Source: Candidatus Eisenbergiella intestinipullorum (GTDB lineage Bacteria; Bacillota; Clostridia; Lachnospirales; Lachnospiraceae). Taken from it: DNA of 64,000 nt. The notes under the pieces were generated by a model. That model was not told where the DNA came from. It searched no databases and saw only the letters and a program-made list of their open reading frames with translations. The translations under genes and the position numbers were made by a program. Position 1 is the stretch's first letter. Each line of letters opens with the position of its first letter. Below, piece after piece: positions 34,488 through 41,607 of this stretch. The DNA lies in NCBI GenBank assembly GCA_019119815.1, contig DWWH01000007.1:1-64000 (forward strand), in the 5' to 3' direction.

Positions 34488-36485
34488 ATGCATACGATGA
34501 GTCAGGAAGGAAATGCGCTGGTCTACCGCTGGGACGGGGAAGTGCTTTCCATCATGCCCTGGGGAAGGAACAGCTTCCGGGTGCGCTCCACCGTGCTGGG
34601 CGAGGTGGAGGATACGGATTGGGCGTTGCTTCCCCCGGAGGAAACAACGGCTGAAATCCATGTGGAGGAATATACCGCTCGGATCACCAACGGGAAAATC
34701 ACGGCGGAGCTCACCGTGGATTCCTGGAGCCACTACTGCGATATTGCCTTTTACAATCAGAAGGGAGAGCTCCTTTTAAAGGAGGCGGGAAAGGGCGGCG
34801 CGCTGGATAAGAAGAACCGCTTCTTTAAGCCTATTATCGGCGGCGACTACCGGCTGACCGTAACCTTCGCTTCCAACCCGAAGGAGAAGCTGTACGGCAT
34901 GGGGCAGTACCAGCAGGACATCCTGAATGTGAAGAACTGCAATCTGGAGCTTGCCCACCGCAATTCCCAGGCCAGCGTTCCCTTCGTGCTCTCCGACCTG
35001 GGCTACGGTTTCCTGTGGCACAATCCTGCCATCGGTCGGGTGAGTTTCGCTTCCAATACCACGGAATGGTACGCGGAAAGTACGAAGCAGATGGATTACT
35101 GGATCACGGCGGGGGATACGCCGGATGAGATCGAACAGGCCTATGGAAAAGCCGTGGGAACTTCGCCTGAGATGCCGGAATACGGCCTTGGCTTCTGGCA
35201 GTGCAAGCTGCGCTACTGGAATCAGGAGGACCTTCTTTCCGTGGCGAGAGAATATCACAGAAGAGGCATTCCGGTAGACGTGATCGTCTGCGACTTCTTC
35301 CACTGGCCCCGGATGGGCGACTACCGGTTTGACGAGGAATTTTTCCCGGATCCGGATGCCATGGTGAAGGAACTGAAGGAAATGGGAATGGAGCTGATGG
35401 TTTCCGTCTGGCCCCAGGTGGATCTGCGCAGCGAAAATTATCAGGAAATGAAGCAGCAGGGCCTTCTGGTGAAGGCGGACAAGGGCGTGGACGTGGCCAT
35501 GCTTTACAATGGCAACAGCACCTTCTTCGATGCCACCAATCCCCGTTCCAGAGCATATGTCTGGAATAAATGCAAGCAGAATTATTATGACAAGGGCATC
35601 CGCGTGTTCTGGCTGGACGAGGCGGAGCCGGAATTTACGGGCTATGATTTCGACAACTACCGCTACTTCCAGGGACCAGCGGCCCAGGTGGGAAACATCT
35701 ACCCTCAGTCCTATGCGAAAACCTTCTATGAAGGACTGAAGCAGGCGGGCGAGGATCGTGTGGTCAGCCTGCTGCGCTGCGCCTGGGCGGGCAGCCAGCG
35801 CTATGGCGCTCTGGTCTGGAGCGGGGATATTCACTCCGACTGGGAGACCCTGCGCCGCCAGGTCTGCGCGGGCCTGAATATGGGAATCGCCGGAATCTCC
35901 TGGTGGACCACGGACATCGGCGGCTTTTCCGGCGGCAATCCGGACGATCCTGCTTTCCGCCAGCTCCTGGTGCGCTGGTTTGAGTGGGGCTGCTTCTGCC
36001 CGGTGATGCGCCTGCACGGAGACCGGGTGCCTTCCACTCCGCTGAAGAATAAAGCGGGAGAAGTGCTCAATCCCACCGGAGCGGCGAACGAGGTATGGAG
36101 CTTTGGGGAAGAGAACACCGATACCCTGGTCAAATACATCCGCTTCCGTGAGGCGATGCGTCCCTATACCGCAAGGGTGATGGAGGAAGCCCATACCATG
36201 GGCCGTCCGGTGATGCGTCCCATGTTCTATGAATTCCCGGAGCAGGAGTGCTGCTGGGACATGAAGGAGCAGTACATGTTCGGAAGCGATATGCTGGTGG
36301 CTCCCGTCCTCTACGAAGGACAGACGAAGCGGGAGGTTTATCTGCCCGCGGGAGCGAAGTGGACGAACGCGCACGATGGAAAGGTTTACGAGGGAGGACA
36401 GAACGTTGCGGTGGATGCCCCGCTGGATGTGATCCCCGTATTCATGAGAGACGGGAAGCTGTCTGAACTGGTGGGACTGATCTGA
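34488..36485 (+). CDS. Glycoside hydrolase family 31 (alpha-xylosidase-like)
   Basis: A 665-residue enzyme, probably cytoplasmic (no signal peptide). The N-terminal beta-sandwich (1-200) precedes the catalytic barrel (about 220-560). The nucleophile Asp lies in IRVFWLDEAEPEF and the acid/base Asp in LVWSGDIHSDW, both as in GH31. YicI-type alpha-xylosidases show a similar PVDVIVCDFFHWP segment. It would release alpha-linked xylose or glucose from oligosaccharides. The start at 34488 follows AGAAGGAGGTAAAG; the open frame to 34434 is leader. It lies downstream of an AraC gene, a common gut glycan-use pair. Substrate assignment to xylose is probable, not certain. Confidence 0.9.
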   Translation: MHTMSQEGNALVYRWDGEVLSIMPWGRNSFRVRSTVLGEVEDTDWALLPPEETTAEIHVEEYTARITNGKITAELTVDSWSHYCDIAFYNQKGELLLKEAGKGGALDKKNRFFKPIIGGDYRLTVTFASNPKEKLYGMGQYQQDILNVKNCNLELAHRNSQASVPFVLSDLGYGFLWHNPAIGRVSFASNTTEWYAESTKQMDYWITAGDTPDEIEQAYGKAVGTSPEMPEYGLGFWQCKLRYWNQEDLLSVAREYHRRGIPVDVIVCDFFHWPRMGDYRFDEEFFPDPDAMVKELKEMGMELMVSVWPQVDLRSENYQEMKQQGLLVKADKGVDVAMLYNGNSTFFDATNPRSRAYVWNKCKQNYYDKGIRVFWLDEAEPEFTGYDFDNYRYFQGPAAQVGNIYPQSYAKTFYEGLKQAGEDRVVSLLRCAWAGSQRYGALVWSGDIHSDWETLRRQVCAGLNMGIAGISWWTTDIGGFSGGNPDDPAFRQLLVRWFEWGCFCPVMRLHGDRVPSTPLKNKAGEVLNPTGAANEVWSFGEENTDTLVKYIRFREAMRPYTARVMEEAHTMGRPVMRPMFYEFPEQECCWDMKEQYMFGSDMLVAPVLYEGQTKREVYLPAGAKWTNAHDGKVYEGGQNVAVDAPLDVIPVFMRDGKLSELVGLI

Positions 36486-36497
36486 AAATACCTGATC

Positions 36498-36544
36498 TGA
36501 AAAAACTGGGAGGTTTGGATGCTGCGCATCCAAACCTCCCAGTT
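36498..36544 (-). terminator. Strong terminator of the DUF4276/ATPase module
   Basis: A perfect stem of about 19 bp (36504-36522 with 36526-36544) and a 3-nt loop. On the minus strand it is followed by a run of T residues (the plus-strand A run just before 36504). It lies 17 nt after the end of the minus-strand module. It may also stop GH31 transcripts but lacks a T run on the plus strand. Confidence 0.85.
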
Positions 36545-36561
36545 GACACTTATTTATGTAT

Positions 36562-37266
36562 TTATTTTTCGCCGGATCCAACCAGTTGCGATGAGATGGT
36601 ATTGCGCCTGCGATCAAGGGCGTCTATCATATAGCGGAAGCTGGGAGAGCAGTTGTTCCGGATATTCATATGACACCCGATATTTTCAGCCCATTCTGAT
36701 TTTTTCATCCCGACATCCTGTGGAGACGGATTCATTTTTCGAAACTTTGCAATGCCGCCTTTTGTCAGAATATCTGCAAGAAATTCCCACGTTCCGCAGA
36801 TGCTGTCCTGCTGATAAGATGAGATCTTTGAAGCAATTCTGTCTGCCAGCTTTGGATATGCCTGCTGCATTGCCTCTATATCACCTAACAGCCATGCCTC
36901 CATTTCTTCGACAGCGATACAGAAAACACTGTCTACGGTGATCTGATTTGCAGAAAGCAGTCCCTCCAGCTGCGCACGGAAGGCTTCTGTATTTCGGGTG
37001 TCGTTATCTAACACGATAAAGACCCTGGAATCCGGATTGCCCGACAACGCTACATTTAATGCTCTCAGACGTTTGGGCAGATCGGTCAGAAGCTGTTGAG
37101 ATTTAATATTGCCGGCATCTGCTCCCTTTTTAAGCCCACCGATTCCTTTATACGGACGAATGGTATAATTGAATGTAACTTCCGGTTTTTCTGCAATATA
37201 TTTTTGAAGAAAAGCTTCCAGAAACTTTGCGCCGGAAACATCTTCGACAAGAAAATGTACTTCCAT
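36562..37266 (-). CDS. DUF4276 family protein (TOPRIM-like), defence-module partner
   Basis: A 234-residue protein resembling DUF4276 proteins often encoded next to ABC/AAA ATPases. The N-terminus EVHFLVEDVSGAKFLEAFL and the VFIVLDNDT strand near residue 85 give a TOPRIM-like acidic pair (E then DxD), and VEEMEAWLLGD near 120 is a further conserved acidic motif. Such proteins (also RloB) are suspected nucleases of abortive-infection systems. It follows the ATPase gene by 16 nt and shares its low GC content. The partner arrangement resembles OLD/AbiL-type two-gene modules. The function is inferred from gene pairing, not shown. Confidence 0.75.
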   Translation of the reverse strand: MEVHFLVEDVSGAKFLEAFLQKYIAEKPEVTFNYTIRPYKGIGGLKKGADAGNIKSQQLLTDLPKRLRALNVALSGNPDSRVFIVLDNDTRNTEAFRAQLEGLLSANQITVDSVFCIAVEEMEAWLLGDIEAMQQAYPKLADRIASKISSYQQDSICGTWEFLADILTKGGIAKFRKMNPSPQDVGMKKSEWAENIGCHMNIRNNCSPSFRYMIDALDRRRNTISSQLVGSGEK

Positions 37267-37282
37267 CTATATGCTTCATCTG

Positions 37283-38506
37283 TTAACCAAAATATTTGCT
37301 GTACCAGAGATCTCCCAGAAGAATATTTTCTGCGGACATTTCCTTTACAAAATCGTAATCTGCAGCACACTTTATGGTTGAAAATCCAGATTTATCTTTT
37401 TCCAGAACCCAGACATCCTGTGGTGCCAGGGCATTCACAAAGAAAGGGCTATGCGTTGTGACAAACAGCTGTTTGCGGGATCCGAAGCTAACATTGTCTT
37501 TCATCTCGGATGCAAGATTTGTAAGATAGTGATGATACAGTCCGTTTTCCGGCTCCTCTATAAAAACAAGCTGGCGGGGAATCCGCTCATGCAACAACAG
37601 ATAATAAGCAAACAGCTTTAAGGTACCGTCAGACATACGGGAAGAATAAAAAGGTTCAGAGAATCCTTCTTCATAAAAACGGAGAACCAACTGGCCGTTT
37701 TCCAGAGCTTTGGGTTCTATTTTTGCAATGCCGGGCAGTTTATCCTGAATCTCCCGAAGAATCCGGTTGAAGGCTTTCGGATCTTCCCGGCACATATATT
37801 GTGCAACATTATTCAGATTGCTTCCAGTCCGGTTCAGATAAGGCTGCGGGGCTGAGTACGGAACCTGCCGGGCGGAATCAGGAGCGAAATAGCATAAATA
37901 CCAGCTTTTCAGAAAGTTCATAAAATCAACGATCCGATTATACTGGGCCATGGCTCCATACGTTGCAATTCCGAGTTTACGGTTGTCAGACAAATGTACG
38001 TCTACTTTGTTATCAGGCCTGGAGATATTCCCTGCATCATCCTGTCCGCCTTCTGTTCCGGCATAGGCATATCCAATTCCGTTCTGGAGATATAAAAAAG
38101 ACTTGGGTTGTCCATATTTTTCGATACGCTGCCTTAATCGCTCCGACAGTACATAAGGGCGGCCACTTCTGTCGAGAGCAATGGAAAGCTCATATGTGAT
38201 AGGTTTAGATTTACTGGTCTCACGATAATACAATTCAAAATGAATGGGAGCATTGCAGTTCTGAGATACAAGATGCTGAAAACCACCCCGGTTCCCCAGA
38301 TCACAGGCCTCCTCAACCCCCTTCTCCAGACAATCCGCAAGAAAGCCAAACGCATCGGCAATAGTGCTTTTGCCCGTGCCGCTTGGACCGATGATTGTGA
38401 CCATATTTCCCAATGGACGGCCATGCTGATGGCTGAGCAGTTTCCCCATCGTTATGGATTTCAGAGAACCATAGTTTTCAATTTTAATACCTTCGAGCTT
38501 TCCCAT
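37283..38506 (-). CDS. AAA/ABC-type ATPase (AAA_21-like), probable defence ATPase
   Basis: A 407-residue ATPase of the SMC/RecF/OLD-like class. Walker A is IIGPSGTGKST near residue 38; the MSDGTLKLFAYYLLL region near 290 resembles an ABC signature; QLVFIEEPENGLYHHYL near 310 is Walker B with a catalytic Glu; FVTTHSPFFVNAL holds the H-loop His. The start at 38506 has GGAGGAAACGCG upstream; the frame is open ten codons farther. It forms an operon with DUF4276. GC is clearly lower than in neighbours (near 43% by eye), suggesting acquisition. Likely role: sensing and energy-driven control of the partner nuclease. Confidence 0.82.
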   Translation of the reverse strand: MGKLEGIKIENYGSLKSITMGKLLSHQHGRPLGNMVTIIGPSGTGKSTIADAFGFLADCLEKGVEEACDLGNRGGFQHLVSQNCNAPIHFELYYRETSKSKPITYELSIALDRSGRPYVLSERLRQRIEKYGQPKSFLYLQNGIGYAYAGTEGGQDDAGNISRPDNKVDVHLSDNRKLGIATYGAMAQYNRIVDFMNFLKSWYLCYFAPDSARQVPYSAPQPYLNRTGSNLNNVAQYMCREDPKAFNRILREIQDKLPGIAKIEPKALENGQLVLRFYEEGFSEPFYSSRMSDGTLKLFAYYLLLHERIPRQLVFIEEPENGLYHHYLTNLASEMKDNVSFGSRKQLFVTTHSPFFVNALAPQDVWVLEKDKSGFSTIKCAADYDFVKEMSAENILLGDLWYSKYFG

Positions 38507-38613
38507 CGCGTTTCCTCCACGATAATGCAAGTACATTTTTGATTATTTTTACAATATCATAGTATAGAGGTTAATGTCGCACAATCATATTCTATAATAT
38601 CATATATTAGCGC

Positions 38614-39216
38614 TCACATTCCCGACAGCCCGAAGCAGAGAGAAATGAGCACCGGCACAAAGGCCGAGCAGATCGCCCCGTTTAAGACGGACAGGATCAC
38701 CGTTTCCTCAGTGGTGTATTTGATCATCAGCGGCAGGGTGGTGTCCTCGCTGGTCGCGCCGGCCGCGGCGATGCAGGCATAGTGGTTCAGCCTGGACAGG
38801 AGAGGAATGCTGAAAAAGGAAAACAGCTCCCGCATCAGGTTGCTTAAGAAGGCGATGCTTCCTGCCTGCACGCCGATCAGATTTTCCAGGGTGATGCCCG
38901 CCAGACTGTACCAGCCGAGGCCGCTGGCTATTGCCGCCCCGTCAAAAACACCCTGTCCGGTCAGCAGGCCGCAGAGCGCTCCGCCGAGGAGGGAGCCCGC
39001 GATCACGCCGATGGGAATGATGAAAATCTTCACATGGTACTGCCGGATGCTGCGCAGCAGCCCGTGATGCAGGCCGATGCTGATGCCGACGGAAAACATG
39101 AGCACATACAGGATCAGGTCCTTGTGGGCAAGCAGAAAGGAAAGAAGAGGGTTATCCAGTCCGCCGATGCCGCACGCAAGTCCGGCGAAAAGGGCGAGAA
39201 GAGCGATGATGATCAT
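38614..39216 (-). CDS. Lysine exporter LysO family, C-terminal subunit
   Basis: A 200-residue membrane protein with about six hydrophobic segments, matching the C-terminal part of LysO (DUF340): DLILYVLMFSVGISIGLHHG, SGLGWYSLAGITLENL and AAAGATSEDTTLPLMIKY are conserved. LysO exports L-lysine and its toxic analogue thialysine. It overlaps the N-terminal subunit gene by 4 nt, so the exporter is made from two chains. GC content returns to the genome level here, marking the end of the AT-rich module. Confidence 0.85.
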   Translation of the reverse strand: MIIIALLALFAGLACGIGGLDNPLLSFLLAHKDLILYVLMFSVGISIGLHHGLLRSIRQYHVKIFIIPIGVIAGSLLGGALCGLLTGQGVFDGAAIASGLGWYSLAGITLENLIGVQAGSIAFLSNLMRELFSFFSIPLLSRLNHYACIAAAGATSEDTTLPLMIKYTTEETVILSVLNGAICSAFVPVLISLCFGLSGM

Positions 39217-39521
39217 GACGCCTGATCCTCCTTTCCTTCCGGATCCTTTTTGCTTCCCTTTGCGCCCGGAAAGTTCCGGGTGAGGAAAATGACGATCAGA
39301 ATGGACGCTGCGGTGGGCAGGGCGAAGAACAGAAGGCTGTCCAGTCCCAGAGAAGCAAGGTCATCGAACAGATCCTCCTTCTGTCCCAGTGTTACCCCCA
39401 TGGCGAAGATCAGAAGCGCGGTGCAGAGAGTTTGAAGGAGTTCATTTCCCTTTTTGAACCGCTCTGAAAAAAGGAATTTTCCCACGAGAATTCCGGCGCA
39501 CATCACACATATGGTTATCAT
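39213..39521 (-). CDS. LysO family exporter, N-terminal subunit
   Basis: A 102-residue membrane protein with three hydrophobic segments, corresponding to the N-terminal part of single-chain LysO (GILVGKFLFSERFKKGNEL, ALLIFAMGVTLGQKEDLFDD). The start at 39521 has AGGAGG nine nt upstream; the longer open frame to 39551 lacks support. Translational coupling (ATGA overlap) with the larger subunit keeps the two chains in balance. The split form is common in Firmicutes. Confidence 0.83.
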   Translation of the reverse strand: MITICVMCAGILVGKFLFSERFKKGNELLQTLCTALLIFAMGVTLGQKEDLFDDLASLGLDSLLFFALPTAASILIVIFLTRNFPGAKGSKKDPEGKEDQAS

Positions 39522-39630
39522 CCGTAAGCCTCCTGAACAGGTAAATTTCACAAAACATCCCTATTCTAAAGGGTCACGGAGGAGAAGTCAACCATTTGTG
39601 GGAAAGTGCCGCCGGGAAAGGACTCGAAGT

Positions 39631-39664
39631 GTTCCTGTTCGCTGGCTTGCCAGTGAGCAGGAAC
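39631..39664. repeat. 16-bp hairpin in the lysO-side intergenic region
   Basis: 39631-39646 pairs with 39649-39664 over 16 bp with two G-T wobbles and a 2-nt loop. No T run follows. It lies between lysO and the broken kinase-like gene and could end that gene's transcript or be part of a repeat. Confidence 0.55.
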
Positions 39665-39693
39665 CTTGAAGTCCCCCCGGAGACATACGGAAA

Positions 39694-40109
39694 TCACAGG
39701 GTAACCAAAGACGTCAGAGCAGGAATGATTTCCCTGATTTGAGCATGGCGTGATGTGTTAATACAGAAATCATAGTGTTCCTTTTTCCCCCAGGCCTGAT
39801 TGGTATAGAATTCGATTTTTCCGCAGCTTCCTGTATGATTTTGCTCTCCTGCATATAAAAGTTCAGATTTTCTGTAACGGCATAATTGGTGGACAGACCA
39901 AATGTGCGTGCGGTTGTGATTGGGAGCAGCGGGAGCGGGCGTTCCCTTTCCATATATCGGACATATTCCTCTGCCTTTTTTGTACGCTCTATCAGAGCGG
40001 CTACAATTTCCTGGTCATAATATGCAGCCTTCATTGCTTCTGCCAGACGCCGTCCTATTTCCCGGCCGCCGCTTCCAAATTCCCGGCTGATTGTAATAAT
40101 TTTATTCAT
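39694..40109 (-). pseudogene. Cytidylate kinase-like protein, internal deletion and frameshift
   Basis: The minus-strand frame from 40109 starts MNKIITISREFGSGGREIGR, the N-terminus of the cytidylate kinase-like (Cytidylate_kin2) family, and matches to about residue 98 (QESKIIQEAAEKS). It then changes frame: the other frame gives FYTNQAWGKKEHYDFCINTS, which is the usual C-terminal end of the family, and stops at 39694. About 60-70 residues including the expected VIVGRCA region are missing at the join. An internal deletion that also shifted the frame explains this. The product cannot be an active kinase. Confidence 0.8.
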
Positions 40110-40139
40110 AAGAATCCTCCCTGAAAATGATTTTATCTT

Positions 40140-40373
40140 TTACATGAGCGATGTCACGCCATAATATCCCAAAAGGATGCCAACCAGACTTACCACGACC
40201 GGTACAATGTACGAGGATACTTTATCCAGTACACGTTCCAATTTTCTGATCGCGGCCGTTCCCTGCAGTTTGTTGTAACCAATATAGAGCAGGATAAGCG
40301 GAAGTATATACATAAAGTCATAAATCATTATGAACAGCAGCGCCAGCGGAAAGATCAGATGATAACCTGTCAA
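40140..40373 (-). pseudogene. C-terminal fragment of a multi-pass membrane protein
   Basis: A 77-residue frame with three hydrophobic segments (FPLALLFIMIYDFMYILPLILLY; IVPVVVSLVGILLGYYG). It reads as the last helices of a larger transporter-like protein, perhaps of the CcdA/GAP type. The frame begins at a TTG exactly at the edge of the palindromic element 40372-40522, so the 5' part has been lost or displaced there. It ends 30 nt before the kinase-like pseudogene, so both were likely in one operon. Confidence 0.6.
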
Positions 40374-40522
40374 GGTTACAGCTCAGCCTTCGGCAGCGCT
40401 GTAACGGCATCCGGCCATTCCAAGCGCTTCGCGCCAGGCCGGATGCTTCCGGCCGGTCTGTTTTCGTACGGTCTGCGCAGGGAATGCGCAGACCTGGCTG
40501 AGTAGTAACCGGCAGTAACCTT
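40372..40522. repeat. 151-bp nested palindromic (cloverleaf-like) element
   Basis: AAGGTTAC (40372-40379) pairs with GTAACCTT (40515-40522); CTCAGCC (40382-40388) pairs with GGCTGAG (40496-40502). Inside lie two perfect 10-bp hairpins: 40407-40416 with 40437-40446, and 40470-40479 with 40485-40494. It sits at the broken 5' end of a membrane-protein fragment. A MITE-like mobile element or a structured RNA are the main options. No transposase gene is present. Confidence 0.7.
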
Positions 40523-40573
40523 GCGGCTATTTGCGGTAAGACCGGCGGCAATCCGCAGGTCCTCCTTTCTCAT

Positions 40574-41449
40574 TTACCTCTGCCCGGCTGTCAGCCGGGA
40601 CAGCGCTTCCGGATGCTTCCGGTACTGGTCCGGGGAGAGGCCGTATTTTCTCCGAAATGCCCTGCTTAAGTGAAATTCGTCGCAGAAGCCGAAGTTGAGG
40701 GCGGTCTCGTGCAGCTTGACGCCGGGCTGAGTGAGGAGAAACTGGCGCACCATCTCCAGCTTTACGTCCATTTGATAGGCGTAGAGAGTTTTTCCGAAGG
40801 CTCTTTTGAAATGATTGCTCAGCGTCCGTTCGCAGACATAGAACCGCTCAGCCAGCTCCTTCCCCGTGAAAAAGGTCTGAGGCGTGCTGCGGATCAGGCG
40901 GGATACCTCCTCCACCAGCGTGGCGGCGCCGGAGGGAACGCCTTCCTTTTCCTGCTGTTCCAGAAGGGTGCACAGCAGCAGGTTAAAAAGCAGGGACAGC
41001 TTCTGGTCCTTTAAGGGGGAGCTGCCCCAGCATTCCGAGATGATTTCCTCAAACAGGGAACGGATGCGGGGAGCATCCTGACAGTGGATCAGGCTGGAAA
41101 AAACGGACAGTCCGGCAGGAGCGGATTTTACGGAAAGGGGGTCGCAGGCCGTTTCTCCGGACAGCGGTTTTGCGTGAATATACATGTGCCTGTTGTTGGA
41201 AGAGCAGGGAGAGATGCCATAGTGATGGCGTCCGGCGGGAAGGATGAGAAGATCGTCCGTGCGCATGGAAAAGATTTCTCTTTTGCTTCCGCAGGAAAGC
41301 TCTTCCCCGATTTCCCAGGTACCATCCAGCATATACAGAAAATCGTGCTCTTTCAGCACCCGGTCCGGATGCAGCGTCGGATGGATCATGGTGATGTGAT
41401 TGGCGGAGATGATCTGACGATCTCCCGCCAGCTGCAGAAAAACGCTCAT
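40574..41449 (-). CDS. AraC-family transcriptional regulator (divergent from GH127)
   Basis: A 291-residue regulator. The N-terminal sensor domain (about 1-150) includes DDLLILPAGRHHYG. The C-terminal HTH pair (about 190-285) has FTGKELAERFYVCERTLSNHF and LHETALNFGFCDEFHLSRAFRRKYG, the AraC signature. It is divergent from the GH127 gene with 158 nt between the starts, so it probably activates it in response to arabinosides. The start at 41449 (MSVFLQL) follows AGGGAGACACAA; the open frame upstream lacks similarity. Confidence 0.88.
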   Translation of the reverse strand: MSVFLQLAGDRQIISANHITMIHPTLHPDRVLKEHDFLYMLDGTWEIGEELSCGSKREIFSMRTDDLLILPAGRHHYGISPCSSNNRHMYIHAKPLSGETACDPLSVKSAPAGLSVFSSLIHCQDAPRIRSLFEEIISECWGSSPLKDQKLSLLFNLLLCTLLEQQEKEGVPSGAATLVEEVSRLIRSTPQTFFTGKELAERFYVCERTLSNHFKRAFGKTLYAYQMDVKLEMVRQFLLTQPGVKLHETALNFGFCDEFHLSRAFRRKYGLSPDQYRKHPEALSRLTAGQR

Positions 41450-41575
41450 TTGTGTCTCCCTTTCACAGTGACTTTTCCATATTATACATGCTGCTTTCCA
41501 AAATGGCAATGGAAACGGGAGGCGCTTTTTGCTAAGATAAAAAAAGATCGGGCAAGAGTTCGCGCGAGATTAAAA

Positions 41576-41592
41576 TGCCGCCTGCGGCGGCA
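41576..41592 (+). repeat. GCCGCC/GGCGGC hairpin before GH127
   Basis: TGCCGCC and GGCGGCA flank a 3-nt loop, followed by GAAA and the ribosome site, 16 nt before the GH127 start. It is the first of four similar hairpins in the window (others at 48483, 56592 and 58729), all placed just before a start codon. Confidence 0.65.
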
Positions 41593-41607
41593 GAAAGCGA
41601 GGTAAGG

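Noticed and set aside
40376..40573. A 65-residue basic protein encoded through the palindromic element on the minus strand
   Set aside because: A good ribosome site precedes it, but the translation runs straight through the hairpins, is Arg/Ala/Ser-rich and resembles no known protein.
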